Of a stretch of DNA of 64,000 nt, positions 46,221-59,141 are shown one piece after another; positions within the stretch are counted from its first letter, which is position 1; each line of letters begins with the position of its first letter. Source of the stretch: Ricordea florida (Eukaryota > Cnidaria > Anthozoa > Corallimorpharia > Ricordeidae). Position numbers and translations under genes: made by a program. The notes under the pieces were generated by a model. It was not told the origin of the DNA. It saw only the letters and a program-made list of their open reading frames with translations, and did not search any database. The DNA lies in contig OX453276.1 of assembly GCA_949710005.1 (NCBI GenBank), positions 15,648,633 through 15,712,632 of the forward strand, given 5' to 3'.

Positions 46221-46638
46221 ACAGTTTTGCTTTGCTTGGATCGGCAAAAACACTTTCTAATTTTGAATCCTCTTTAGCCATCACAATTTCAGTGATAATT
46301 CTACGTACACTTTTCTAGTTAACAAGGACTACTAAAAGAACCTTGGAACGAAACCTTGAAAAACAACTGTTTTGGTGAAAGGTAAGAAAGTTCAAGGCTT
46401 TTTGTGCTCTGGACACAGCGTTCATCTACATACGGCGGACTATTATAACCTTACTAACTTGACAGTACATAATCAAAATCGTCACATTAATTTATAATTA
46501 GCACAAAAGCGTTCATTATCGGGGTTTTTACTCATCCTCCTGCAGTTAGGTGCAGGTTGGCGCATGAGGTTAAAATGGATTGATGCAGTAAAGGGAAACC
46601 AATTTATGTTTTAGGGGTGTGCATGAGAAGACGCTGGG

Positions 46639-46709
46639 GCACTGGTGGTTCAGTGGTAGAATTCTCGCCTCCCACGCGGGAGGCCCGGGTTCGATTCCCG
46701 GCCAGTGCA
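46639..46709 (+). tRNA. tRNA-Gly-CCC: tRNA-Gly(CCC), unit 15
   Basis: Base 34 is C instead of G (46671), giving anticodon CCC, which reads GGG instead of GGC/GGU. All stems, the discriminator and the B box are unchanged, so it should be a working glycine isoacceptor. Confidence 0.93.
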
Positions 46710-47320
46710 GCTCTTTTTTAGCAAACTCTTATAATAACCTGCCATTGTCTCATGACTCTTTTCCAGTTCTTTGCTTACGTTCTCAGTGCATCATTCGTTA
46801 CCGTTTGAATACGTGCAATCGATGTTGCTTTATCAACGTGCATAAGAGCTCATGCTCATTAAAAGCCAATGGATTCCTTGATGGAGACCATAAGTTCTGC
46901 GCTAGAATCGTCGCCACCCAGCATCCCACCGAACAGGGAAAGTATGCTTAATTAGGATCTTCAAACTCTTAACTGTTTCTTATTGTTGAATGCATTCATT
47001 ATAATGAGATGAGTAGGCTCTTTTAACGAGGGCTAAGTGCAAAGGAATACAACGAAGTATCGGTTATTAAACAAGCCCTGGTCACTTATTTATTGAAAGC
47101 TTTCTTCATTGAGTTATTACAAAATGAGTTGTTTTTTTAATTATCTGCTAATTCTGTCTATACCTTATAATAAAACTAATACACTAGAACTCTTATAATA
47201 TTTACATGTTTTACACACTTAAAGATCTAAATAGCAAAAATGTTTACACTAGGACAAAGTGGATGCTTGTAGGTGGCTTTTACCATTCCGTTTCTGAAGA
47301 AAAAGAAACGAAGAGTGAAT

Positions 47321-47393
47321 TGGTCCGTGTGAGGATCGAACTCACGACCTTGGCGTTATCAGCACCACGCTCTACCAACTGAGCTAACGGACC
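47321..47393 (-). tRNA. tRNA-Ile-GAT: tRNA-Ile(GAT), unit 15
   Basis: Gene unchanged; extra A in the spacer as in unit 14. Confidence 0.96.
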
Positions 47394-47776
47394 AATCTAC
47401 TGACCATTGTGAAATGTTTGACACTATCTGCATGAAATAAGCAGAGTACCTAGCAGACAGCAACGCATCTTGACAAAATATGCGTGTTTGGGGTTTATTA
47501 CAGTCATTTGTCTATTAAAAGCTCAGAAAAATAGAAAATGAATCAGTCAAATTCCTGTACAAATCCCAATACTGATACATAAACGAAATGAGAGATCGAC
47601 ATTATGGTGTATGCACTTGACAACTTTAAGGACCATCGGTTTCCACTCTTAATGAGGGATGCTCTAAATTGCAAGTCTTCAATAAATAAGATCAACAGTT
47701 TCTTTCAATAATAAACCCAAGATTGATGGCTGAGACGAGTCTCCGCGATCACGGCAAAAAGCTAAACAAAAACAGA

Positions 47777-47849
47777 TGGAGAATCCGGGTATCGATCCCG
47801 GTACCTCTCGCATGCAAAGCGAGCGCTCTACCGTTTGAGCTTATTCCCC
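47777..47849 (-). tRNA. tRNA-Ala-TGC: tRNA-Ala(TGC) lacking U8, unit 15
   Basis: Same U8 to A change as unit 14 (plus-strand T at 47842). Confidence 0.85.
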
Positions 47850-48144
47850 TACTACACTGAAGACACACACATTCTAACCAAGTCCCTTGCTTCCGTCTTA
47901 TAAGGTCTAGCAAAAGGATTAGTAGAGAACAGATGAAGGCTCTGAACTTACGGTAGTAAAAATTGCTGTAGACTGTGCCTGCCGGCGTTCCCCATGAAAG
48001 AGAAGCCTACCCTATGTGATATGAGTAATGCGCTGTATTATTCTCTGACCTTTTAATACAGGATTTTAAAATCATATGCACGATTCAGCGCAACTCCCGA
48101 TAGAATTAAAAAAGCCAAAACACAAAATAGGTTAGTTGCAATCC

Positions 48145-48216
48145 AGGGGGCAACCGGGATTGAACCGGTGACCTCTCGATCTGCAGTCGAATGCTCTACC
48201 ACTGAGCTATGCCCCC
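48145..48216 (-). tRNA. tRNA-Cys-GCA: tRNA-Cys(GCA), unit 16
   Basis: Gene unchanged; type A. Confidence 0.97.
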
Positions 48217-48989
48217 ACAGCTGTAGTATTGCATATGAGTTCTTGACATATTTTCCACTAACAACAGAGAAACATGCACTTGACTCAAAGTTCAAACTAA
48301 CACAATTCACGTGCGAAAACAATTTCTCAGTGTCAGTATAGTGAAGTCTTTTGGTGATGACAGTAGTAGAAAATGTTTACTTTTTCACGGTTTTCTTCAA
48401 TTCATTGTCGAGTGGTTTTGTAGAAAACATATTGCACGGTTAAGTAACGAATCACCTCTTAAGTAAGAAAATATAGGATTTACACAGGCTCTACATAGAG
48501 ACTGCTACCAAAACAGATTTGGAATCTAATTCAGAGTCACGATTTATCATTTGTACTTTTATCGGTTGTTTTAACTAAAACGTTGTTGACACTTAAAAGT
48601 ACACGTTTAGCCGGCAACACTTAGGTCTATCCGAAATAACTTTCTTTTGGAAAATGAATACATTAAGGAACGCTTTTGGTAAGATATCAACTACTCTAGG
48701 GAAATTTTATCCTCTGGAAAAATATTATTACGCACATAGTTTCAATCAAGGATGAAATCCAGCAGCGAAACAAGTCACGGTCTGCGAGGCGCCTGGCTCG
48801 CAGTCTAAATTAAAGCAGATAATGTCAATATTCTTTGACTGCTTCACGTAAGGTTCAAATAGCCTTACTAAATCGATACACACTAAGAATCGCGATGGTA
48901 ATTCCCTACCAAATTTATCAGTATCACTCGCCTTTATTTATCACCTATCTTGATTAGTGCTTGAGGTAGAAACCGGTTGGTGAGACGTC

Positions 48990-49062
48990 GGGGAATTAGC
49001 TCAAATGGTAGAGCGCTCGCTTAGCATGCGAGAGGTACCGGGATCGATACCCGGATTCTCCA
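48990..49062 (+). tRNA. tRNA-Ala-AGC: tRNA-Ala(AGC), unit 16
   Basis: Gene unchanged. Confidence 0.97.
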
Positions 49063-49480
49063 ACAGTTTTGCTTTGCTTGGATCGGCAAAAACACTTTCT
49101 AATTTTGAATCCTCTTTAGCCATCACAATTTCAGTGATAATTCTACGTACACTTTTCTAGTTAACAAGGACTACTAAAAGAACCTTGGAACGAAACCTTG
49201 AAAAACAACTGTTTTGGTGAAAGGTAAGAAAGTTCAAGGCTTTTTGTGCTCTGGACACAGCGTTCATCTACATACGGCGGACTATTATAACCTTACTAAC
49301 TTGACAGTACATAATCAAAATCGTCACATTAATTTATAATTAGCACAAAAGCGTTCATTATCGGGGTTTTTACTCATCCTCCTGCAGTTAGGTGCAGGTT
49401 GGCGCATGAGGTTAAAATGGATTGATGCAGTAAAGGGAAACCAATTTATGTTTTAGGGGTGTGCATGAGAAGACGCTGGG

Positions 49481-49551
49481 GCACTGGTGGTTCAGTGGTA
49501 GAATTCTCGCCTCCCACGCGGGAGGCCCGGGTTCGATTCCCGGCCAGTGCA
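49481..49551 (+). tRNA. tRNA-Gly-CCC: tRNA-Gly(CCC), unit 16
   Basis: Same G34 to C change as unit 15 (49513). Confidence 0.93.
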
Positions 49552-50162
49552 GCTCTTTTTTAGCAAACTCTTATAATAACCTGCCATTGTCTCATGACTC
49601 TTTTCCAGTTCTTTGCTTACGTTCTCAGTGCATCATTCGTTACCGTTTGAATACGTGCAATCGATGTTGCTTTATCAACGTGCATAAGAGCTCATGCTCA
49701 TTAAAAGCCAATGGATTCCTTGATGGAGACCATAAGTTCTGCGCTAGAATCGTCGCCACCCAGCATCCCACCGAACAGGGAAAGTATGCTTAATTAGGAT
49801 CTTCAAACTCTTAACTGTTTCTTATTGTTGAATGCATTCATTATAATGAGATGAGTAGGCTCTTTTAACGAGGGCTAAGTGCAAAGGAATACAACGAAGT
49901 ATCGGTTATTAAACAAGCCCTGGTCACTTATTTATTGAAAGCTTTCTTCATTGAGTTATTACAAAATGAGTTGTTTTTTTAATTATCTGCTAATTCTGTC
50001 TATACCTTATAATAAAACTAATACACTAGAACTCTTATAATATTTACATGTTTTACACACTTAAAGATCTAAATAGCAAAAATGTTTACACTAGGACAAA
50101 GTGGATGCTTGTAGGTGGCTTTTACCATTCCGTTTCTGAAGAAAAAGAAACGAAGAGTGAAT

Positions 50163-50235
50163 TGGTCCGTGTGAGGATCGAACTCACGACCTTGGCGTTA
50201 TCAGCACCACGCTCTACCAACTGAGCTAACGGACC
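50163..50235 (-). tRNA. tRNA-Ile-GAT: tRNA-Ile(GAT), unit 16
   Basis: Gene unchanged; extra A in the spacer. Confidence 0.96.
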
Positions 50236-50618
50236 AATCTACTGACCATTGTGAAATGTTTGACACTATCTGCATGAAATAAGCAGAGTACCTAGCAGAC
50301 AGCAACGCATCTTGACAAAATATGCGTGTTTGGGGTTTATTACAGTCATTTGTCTATTAAAAGCTCAGAAAAATAGAAAATGAATCAGTCAAATTCCTGT
50401 GCAAATCCCAATACTGATACATAAACGAAATGAGAGATCGACATTATGGTGTATGCACTTGACAACTTTAAGGACCATCGGTTTCCACTCTTAATGAGGG
50501 ATGCTCTAAATTGCAAGTCTTCAATAAATAAGATCAACAGTTTCTTTCAATAATAAACCCAAGATTGATGGCTGAGACGAGTCTCCGCGATCACGGCAAA
50601 AAGCTAAACAAAAACAGA

Positions 50619-50691
50619 TGGAGAATCCGGGTATCGATCCCGGTACCTCTCGCATGCAAAGCGAGCGCTCTACCGTTTGAGCTTATTCCCC
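50619..50691 (-). tRNA. tRNA-Ala-TGC: tRNA-Ala(TGC) lacking U8, unit 16
   Basis: U8 to A (plus-strand T at 50684); last copy with this change. Confidence 0.85.
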
Positions 50692-50986
50692 TACTACACT
50701 GAAGACACACACATTCTAACCAAGTCCCTTGCTTCCGTCTTATAAGGTCTAGCAAAAGGATTAGTAGAGAACAGATGAAGGCTCTGAACTTACGGTAGTA
50801 AAAATTGCTGTAGACTGTGCCTGCCGGCGTTCCCCATGAAAGAGAAGCCTACCCTATGTGATATGAGTAATGCGCTGTATTATTCTCTGACCTTTTAATA
50901 CAGGATTTTAAAATCATATGCACGATTCAGCGCAACTCCCGATAGAATTAAAAAAGCCAAAACACAAAATAGGTTAGTTGCAATCC

Positions 50987-51058
50987 AGGGGGCAACCGGG
51001 ATTGAACCGGTGACCTCTCGATCTGCAGTCGAATGCTCTACCACTGAGCTATGCCCCC
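50987..51058 (-). tRNA. tRNA-Cys-GCA: tRNA-Cys(GCA), unit 17
   Basis: Gene unchanged; type A. Confidence 0.97.
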
Positions 51059-51831
51059 ACAGCTGTAGTATTGCATATGAGTTCTTGACATATTTTCCAC
51101 TAACAACAGAGAAACATGCACTTGACTCAAAGTTCAAACTAACACAATTCACGTGCGAAAACAATTTCTCAGTGTCAGTATAGTGAAGTCTTTTGGTGAT
51201 GACAGTAGTAGAAAATGTTTACTTTTTCACGGTTTTCTTCAATTCATTGTCGAGTGGTTTTGTAGAAAACATATTGCACGGTTAAGTAACGAATCACCTC
51301 TTAAGTAAGAAAATATAGGATTTACACAGGCTCTACATAGAGACTGCTACCAAAACAGATTTGGAATCTAATTCAGAGTCACGATTTATCATTTGTACTT
51401 TTATCGGTTGTTTTAACTAAAACGTTGTTGACACTTAAAAGTACACGTTTAGCCGGCAACACTTAGGTCTATCCGAAATAACTTTCTTTTGGAAAATGAA
51501 TACATTAAGGAACGCTTTTGGTAAGATATCAACTACTCTAGGGAAATTTTATCCTCTGGAAAAATATTATTACGCACATAGTTTCAATCAAGGATGAAAT
51601 CCAGCAGCGAAACAAGTCACGGTCTGCGAGGCGCCTGGCTCGCAGTCTAAATTAAAGCAGATAATGTCAATATTCTTTGACTGCTTCACGTAAGGTTCAA
51701 ATAGCCTTACTAAATCGATACACACTAAGAATCGCGATGGTAATTCCCTACCAAATTTATCAGTATCACTCGCCTTTATTTATCACCTATCTTGATTAGT
51801 GCTTGAGGTAGAAACCGGTTGGTGAGACGTC

Positions 51832-51904
51832 GGGGAATTAGCTCAAATGGTAGAGCGCTCGCTTAGCATGCGAGAGGTACCGGGATCGATACCCGGATTC
51901 TCCA
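51832..51904 (+). tRNA. tRNA-Ala-AGC: tRNA-Ala(AGC), unit 17
   Basis: Gene unchanged. Confidence 0.97.
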
Positions 51905-52322
51905 ACAGTTTTGCTTTGCTTGGATCGGCAAAAACACTTTCTAATTTTGAATCCTCTTTAGCCATCACAATTTCAGTGATAATTCTACGTACACTTTTCT
52001 AGTTAACAAGGACTACTAAAAGAACCTTGGAACGAAACCTTGAAAAACAACTGTTTTGGTGAAAGGTAAGAAAGTTCAAGGCTTTTTGTGCTCTGGACAC
52101 AGCGTTCATCTACATACGGCGGACTATTATAACCTTACTAACTTGACAGTACATAATCAAAATCGTCACATTAATTTATAATTAGCACAAAAGCGTTCAT
52201 TATCGGGGTTTTTACTCATCCTCCTGCAGTTAGGTGCAGGTTGGCGCATGAGGTTAAAATGGATTGATGCAGTAAAGGGAAACCAATTTATGTTTTAGGG
52301 GTGTGCATGAGAAGACGCTGGG

Positions 52323-52393
52323 GCACTGGTGGTTCAGTGGTAGAATTCTCGCCTCCCACGCGGGAGGCCCGGGTTCGATTCCCGGCCAGTGCA
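52323..52393 (+). tRNA. tRNA-Gly-CCC: tRNA-Gly(CCC), unit 17
   Basis: G34 to C (52355); last CCC copy in the window. Confidence 0.93.
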
Positions 52394-53004
52394 GCTCTTT
52401 TTTAGCAAACTCTTATAATAACCTGCCATTGTCTCATGACTCTTTTCCAGTTCTTTGCTTACGTTCTCAGTGCATCATTCGTTACCGTTTGAATACGTGC
52501 AATCGATGTTGCTTTATCAACGTGCATAAGAGCTCATGCTCATTAAAAGCCAATGGATTCCTTGATGGAGACCATAAGTTCTGCGCTAGAATCGTCGCCA
52601 CCCAGCATCCCACCGAACAGGGAAAGTATGCTTAATTAGGATCTTCAAACTCTTAACTGTTTCTTATTGTTGAATGCATTCATTATAATGAGATGAGTAG
52701 GCTCTTTTAACGAGGGCTAAGTGCAAAGGAATACAACGAAGTATCGGTTATTAAACAAGCCCTGGTCACTTATTTATTGAAAGCTTTCTTCATTGAGTTA
52801 TTACAAAATGAGTTGTTTTTTTAATTATCTGCTAATTCTGTCTATACCTTATAATAAAACTAATACACTAGAACTCTTATAATATTTACATGTTTTACAC
52901 ACTTAAAGATCTAAATAGCAAAAATGTTTACACTAGGACAAAGTGGATGCTTGTAGGTGGCTTTTACCATTCCGTTTCTGAAGAAAAAGAAACGAAGAGT
53001 GAAT

Positions 53005-53077
53005 TGGTCCGTGTGAGGATCGAACTCACGACCTTGGCGTTATCAGCACCACGCTCTACCAACTGAGCTAACGGACC
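53005..53077 (-). tRNA. tRNA-Ile-GAT: tRNA-Ile(GAT), unit 17
   Basis: Gene unchanged; last unit with the extra spacer A. Confidence 0.96.
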
Positions 53078-53460
53078 AATCTACTGACCATTGTGAAATG
53101 TTTGACACTATCTGCATGAAATAAGCAGAGTACCTAGCAGACAGCAACGCATCTTGACAAAATATGCGTGTTTGGGGTTTATTACAGTCATTTGTCTATT
53201 AAAAGCTCAGAAAAATAGAAAATGAATCAGTCAAATTCCTGTGCAAATCCCAATACTGATACATAAACGAAATGAGAGATCGACATTATGGTGTATGCAC
53301 TTGACAACTTTAAGGACCATCGGTTTCCACTCTTAATGAGGGATGCTCTAAATTGCAAGTCTTCAATAAATAAGATCAACAGTTTCTTTCAATAATAAAC
53401 CCAAGATTGATGGCTGAGACGAGTCTCCGCGATCACGGCAAAAAGCTAAACAAAAACAGA

Positions 53461-53533
53461 TGGAGAATCCGGGTATCGATCCCGGTACCTCTCGCATGCA
53501 AAGCGAGCGCTCTACCGTTTGAGCTAATTCCCC
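53461..53533 (-). tRNA. tRNA-Ala-TGC: tRNA-Ala(TGC), unit 17
   Basis: U8 is present again, so an exchange point lies between about 53242 and 53526. Confidence 0.97.
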
Positions 53534-53828
53534 TACTACACTGAAAACACACACATTCTAACCAAGTCCCTTGCTTCCGTCTTATAAGGTCTAGCAAAAG
53601 GATTAGTAGAGAACAGATGAAGGCTCTGAACTTACGGTAGTAAAAATTGCTGTAGACTGTGCCTGCCGGCGTTCCCCATGAAAGAGAAGCCTACCCTATG
53701 TGATATGAGTAATGCGCTGTATTATTCTCTGACCTTTTAATACAGGATTTTAAAATCATATGCACGATTCAGCGCAACTCCCGATAGAATTAAAAAAGCC
53801 AAAACACAAAATAGGTTAGTTGCAATCC

Positions 53829-53900
53829 AGGGGGCAACCGGGATTGAACCGGTGACCTCTCGATCTGCAGTCGAATGCTCTACCACTGAGCTATGCCCCC
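53829..53900 (-). tRNA. tRNA-Cys-GCA: tRNA-Cys(GCA), unit 18
   Basis: Gene unchanged; type A at its left end. Confidence 0.97.
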
Positions 53901-54673
53901 ACAGCTGTAGTATTGCATATGAGTTCTTGACATATTTTCCACTAACAACAGAGAAACATGCACTTGACTCAAAGTTCAAACTAACACAATTCACGTGCGA
54001 AAACAATTTCTCAGTGTCAGTATAGTGAAGTCTTTTGGTGATGACAGTAGTAGAAAATGTTTACTTTTTCACGGTTTTCTTCAATTCATTGTCGAGTGGT
54101 TTTGTAGAAAACATATTGCACGGTTAAGTAACGAATCACCTCTTAAGTAAGAAAATATAGGATTTACACAGGCTCTACATAGAGACTGCTACCAAAACAG
54201 ATTTGGAATCTAATTCAGAGTCACGATTTATCATTTGTACTTTTATCGTTTGTTTTAACTAAAACGTTGTTGACACTTAAAAGTACACGTTTAGCCGGCA
54301 ACACTTAGGTCTATCCGAAATAACTTTCTTTTGGAAAATGAATACATTAAGGAACGCTTTTGGTAAGATATCAACTACTCTAGGGAAATTTTATCCTCTG
54401 GAAAAATATTATTACGCACATAGTTTCAATCAAGGATGAAATCCAGCAGCGAAACAAGTCACGGTCTGCGAAGCGCCTGGCTCGCAGTCTAAATTAAAGC
54501 AGATAATGTCAATATTCTTTGACTGCTTCACGTAAGGTTCAAATAGCCTTACTAAATCGATACACACTAAGAATCGCAATGGTAATTCCCTACCAAATTT
54601 ATCAGTATCACTCGCCTTTATTTATCACCTATCTTGATTAGTGCTTGAGGTAGAAACCGGTCGGTGAGACGTC

Positions 54674-54746
54674 GGGGAATTAGCTCAAATGGTAGAGCGC
54701 TCGCTTAGCATGCGAGAGGTACCGGGATCGATACCCGGATTCTCCA
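54674..54746 (+). tRNA. tRNA-Ala-AGC: tRNA-Ala(AGC), unit 18
   Basis: Gene unchanged; 5' flank has private changes (ATCGCAATGG, CCGGTCGGTG). Confidence 0.97.
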
Positions 54747-55164
54747 ACAGTTTTGCTTTGCTTGGATCGGCAAAAACACTTTCTAATTTTGAATCCTCTT
54801 TAGCCATCACAATTTCAGTGATAATTCTACGTACACTTTTCTAGTTAACAAGGACTACTAAAAGAACCTTGGAACGAAACCTTGAAAAACAACTGTTTTG
54901 GTGAAAGGTAAGAAAGTTCAAGGCTTTTTGTGCTCTGGACACAGCGTTCATCTACATACGGCGGACTATTATAACCTTACTAACTTGACAGTACATAATC
55001 AAAATCGTCACATTAATTTATAATTAGCACAAAAGCGTTCATTATCGGGGTTTTTACTCATCCTCCTGCAGTTAGGTGCAGGTTGGCGCATGGGGTTAAA
55101 ATGGATTGATGCAGTAAAGGGAAACCAATTTATGTTTTAGGGGTGTGCATGAGAAGACGCTGGG

Positions 55165-55235
55165 GCACTGGTGGTTCAGTGGTAGAATTCTCGCCTGCCA
55201 CGCGGGAGGCCCGGGTTCGATTCCCGGCCAGTGCA
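55165..55235 (+). tRNA. tRNA-Gly-GCC: tRNA-Gly(GCC), unit 18
   Basis: Anticodon GCC again; 5' flank has a private GCATGGGG. Confidence 0.98.
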
Positions 55236-55845
55236 GCTCTTTTTTAGCAAACTCTTATAATAACCTGCCATTGTCTCATGACTCTTTTCCAGTTCTTTGC
55301 TTACGTTCTCAGTGCATCATTCGTTACCGTTTGAATACGTGCAATCGATGTTGCTTTATCAACGTGCATAAGAGCTCATGCTCATTAAAAGCCAATGGAT
55401 TCCTTGATGGAGACCATAAGTTCTGCGCTAGAATCGTCGCCACCCAGCATCCCACCGAACAGGAAAAGTATGCTTAATTAGGATCTTCAAACTCTTAACT
55501 GTTTCTTATTGTTGAATGCATTCATTATAATGAGATGAGTAGGCTCTTTTAACGAGGGCTAAGTGCAAAGGAGTACAACGAAGTATCGGTTATTAAACAA
55601 GCCCTGGTCACTTATTTATTGAAAGCTTTCTTCATTGAGTTATTACAAAATGAGTTGTTTTTTTAATTATCTGCTAATTCTGTCTATACCTTATAATAAA
55701 ACTAATACACTAGAACTCTTATAATATTTACATGTTTTACACACTTAAGATCTAAATAGCAAAAATGTTTACACTAGGACAAAGTGGATGCTTGTAGGTG
55801 GCTTTTACCATTCTGTTTCTGAAGAAAAAGAAACGAAGAGTGAAT

Positions 55846-55918
55846 TGGTCCGTGTGAGGATCGAACTCACGACCTTGGCGTTATCAGCACCACGCTCTAC
55901 CAACTGAGCTAACGGACC
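55846..55918 (-). tRNA. tRNA-Ile-GAT: tRNA-Ile(GAT), unit 18
   Basis: Gene unchanged; 3' flank as in unit 10, inside the duplicated block. Confidence 0.96.
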
Positions 55919-56299
55919 AATCTACTGACCATTGTGAAATGTTTGACACTATCTGCATGAAATAAGCAGAGTACCTAGCAGACAGCAACGCATCTTGACA
56001 AAATATGCGTGTTTGGGGTTTATTACAGTCATTTGTCTATTAAACTCAGAAAAATAGAAAATGAATCAGTCAAATTCCTGTACAAATCCCAATACTGATA
56101 CATAAACGAAATGAGAGATCGACATTATGGTGTATGCACTTGACAACTTTAAGGACCATCGGTTTCCACTCTTAATGAGGGATGCTCTAAATTGCAAGTC
56201 TTCAATAAATAAGATCAACAGTTTCTTTCAATAATAAACCCAAGATTGATGGCTGAGACGAGTCTCCGCGATCACGGCAAAAAGCTAAACAAAAACAGA

Positions 56300-56372
56300 T
56301 GGAGAATCCGGGTATCGATCCCGGTACCTCTCGCATGCAAAGCGAGCGCTCTACCGTTTGAGCTAATTCCCC
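56300..56372 (-). tRNA. tRNA-Ala-TGC: tRNA-Ala(TGC), unit 18
   Basis: Gene unchanged; adjacent spacer has the 2 bp deletion of unit 10. Confidence 0.97.
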
Positions 56373-56668
56373 TACTACACTGAAAACACACACATTCTAA
56401 CCAAGTCCCTTGCTTCCGTCTTATAAGGTCTAGCAAAAGGATTTGTAGAGAACAGATGAAGGCTCTGAACTTACGGTAGTAAAAATTGCTGTAGACTGTG
56501 CCTGCCGGGCGTTCCCCATGAAAGAGAAACTTACCCTATGTGATATGAGTAATGCGCTGTATTATTCTCTGACCTTTTAATACAGGACTTTGAAATCACA
56601 TGCACGATTCAGCGCAACTCCCGATAGAATTAAAAAAGCCAAAACACAAAATAGGTTAGTTGCAATCC

Positions 56669-56740
56669 AGGGGGCAACCGGGATTGAACCGGTGACCTCT
56701 CGATCCGCAGTCGAATGCTCTACCACTGAGCTATGCCCCC
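56669..56740 (-). tRNA. tRNA-Cys body with anticodon GCG, unit 19
   Basis: A36 to G (plus-strand C at 56706), the block-duplicated partner of unit 11. Confidence 0.9.
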
Positions 56741-57513
56741 ACGGCTGTAGTATTGCATATGAGTTCTTGACATATTTTCCACTAACAACAGAGAAACATG
56801 CACTTGACTCAAAGTTCAAACTAACACAATTCACGTGCGAAAACAATTTCTCAGTGTCAGTATAGTGAAGTCTTTTGGTGATGACAGTAGTAGAAAATGT
56901 TTACTTTTTCACGGTTTTCTTCAATTCATTGTCGAGTGGTTTTGTAGAAAACATATTGCACGGTTAAGTAACGAATCACCTCTTAAGTAAGAAAATATAG
57001 GATTTACACAGGCTCTACATGGAGACTGCTACCAAAACAGATTTGGAATCTAATTCAGAGTCACGATTTATCATTTGTACTTTTATCGTTTGTTTTAACT
57101 AAAACGTTGTTGACACTTAAAAGTACACGTTTAGCCGGCAACACTTAGGTCTATCCGAAATAACTTTCTTTTGGAAAATGAATACATTAAGGAACGCTTT
57201 TGGTAAGATATCAACTACTCTAGGGAAATTTTATCCTCTGGAAAAATATTATTACGCACATAGTTTCAATCAAGGATGAAATCTAGCAGCGAAACAAGTC
57301 ACGGTCTGCGAGGCGCCTGGCTCGCAGTCTAAATTAAAGCAGATAATGTCAATATTCTTTGACTGCTTCACGTAAGGTTTAAATAGCCTTACTAAATCGA
57401 TACACACTAAGAATCGCGATGGTAATTCCCTACCAAATTTATCAGTATCACTCGCCTTTATTTATCACCTATCTTGATTAGTGCTTGAGGTAGAAACCGG
57501 TTGGTGAGACGTC

Positions 57514-57586
57514 GGGGAATTAGCTCAAATGGTAGAGCGCTCGCTTAGCATGCGAGAGGTACCGGGATCGATACCCGGATTCTCCA
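57514..57586 (+). tRNA. tRNA-Ala-AGC: tRNA-Ala(AGC), unit 19
   Basis: Gene unchanged. Confidence 0.97.
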
Positions 57587-58004
57587 ACAGTTTTGCTTTG
57601 CTTGGATCGGCAAAAACACTTTCTAATTTTGAATCCTCTTTAGCCATCACAATTTCAGTGATAATTCTACGTACACTTTTCTAGTTAACAAGGACTACTA
57701 AAAGAACCTTGGAACGAAACCTTGAAAAACAACTGTTTTGGTGAAAGGTAAGAAAGTTCAAGGCTTTTTGTGCTCTGGACACAGCGTTCATCTACATACG
57801 GCGGACTATTATAACCTTACTAACTTGACAGTACATAATCAAAATCGTCACATTAATTTATAATTAGCACAAAAGCGTTCATTATCGGGGTTTTTACTCA
57901 TCCTCCTGCAGTTAGGTGCAGGTTGGCGCATGAGGTTAAAATGGATTGATGCAGTAAAGGGAAACCAATTTATGTTTTAGGGGTGTGCATGAGAAGACGC
58001 TGGG

Positions 58005-58075
58005 GCACTGGTGGTTCAGTGGTAGAATTCTCGCCTGCCACGCGGGAGGCCCGGGTTCGATTCCCGGCCAGTGCA
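58005..58075 (+). tRNA. tRNA-Gly-GCC: tRNA-Gly(GCC), unit 19
   Basis: Gene unchanged. Confidence 0.98.
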
Positions 58076-58685
58076 GCTCTTTTTTAGCAAACTCTTATAA
58101 TAACCTGCCATTGTCTCATGACTCTTTTCCAGTTCTTTGCTTACGTTCTCAGTGCATCATTCGTTACCGTTTGAATACGTGCAATCGATGTTGCTTTATC
58201 AACGTGCATAAGAGCTCATGCTCATTAAAAGCCAATGGATTCCTTGATGGAGACCATAAGTTCTGCGCTAGAATCGTCGCCACCCAGCATCCCACCGAAC
58301 AGGAAAAGTATGCTTAATTAGGATCTTCAAACTCTTAACTGTTTCTTATTGTTGAATGCATTCATTATAATGAGATGAGTAGGCTCTTTTAACGAGGGCT
58401 AAGTGCAAAGGAATACAACGAAGTATCGGTTATTAAACAAGCCCTGGTCACTTATTTATTGAAAGCTTTCTTCATTGAGTTATTACAAAATGAGTTGTTT
58501 TTTTAATTATCTGCTAATTCTGTCTATACCTTATAATAAAACTAATACACTAGAACTCTTATAATATTTACATGTTTTACACACTTAAGATCTAAATAGC
58601 AAAAATGTTTACACTAGGACAAAGTGGATGCTTGTAGGTGGCTTTTACCATTCCGTTTCTGAAGAAAAAGAAACGAAGAGTGAAT

Positions 58686-58758
58686 TGGTCCGTGTGAGGA
58701 TCGAACTCACGACCTTGGCGTTATCAGCACCACGCTCTACCAACTGAGCTAACGGACC
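58686..58758 (-). tRNA. tRNA-Ile-GAT: tRNA-Ile(GAT), unit 19
   Basis: Gene unchanged. Confidence 0.96.
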
Positions 58759-59141
58759 AATCTACTGACCATTGTGAAATGTTTGACACTATCTGCATGA
58801 AATAAGCAGAGTACCTAGCAGACAGCAACGCATCTTGACAAAATATGCGTGTTTGGGGTTTATTACAGTCATTTGTCTATTAAAAGCTCAGAAAAATAGA
58901 AAATGAATCAGTCAAATTCCTGTACAAATCCCAATACTGATACATAAACGAAATGAGAGATCGACATTATGGTGTATGCACTTGACAACTTTAAGGACCA
59001 TCGGTTTCCACTCTTAATGAGGGATGCTCTAAATTGCAAGTCTTCAATAAATAAGATCAACAGTTTCTTTCAATAATAAACCCAAGATTGATGGCTGAGA
59101 CGAGTCTCCGCGATCACGGCAAAAAGCTAAACAAAAACAGA

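Larger units (their letters stand above)
43797..53533. repeat. locally amplified variant patch, units 14-17
   Basis: Four neighbouring units share private changes with staggered limits. An extra A in CTTAAAGATC after tRNA-Gly occurs in units 14-17, tRNA-Gly CCC in 15-17, tRNA-Ala(TGC) without U8 in 14-16, and CTGTGCAAATC in 16-17. The stagger fits duplication of single units by unequal exchange with breakpoints inside the unit. Confidence 0.8.
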
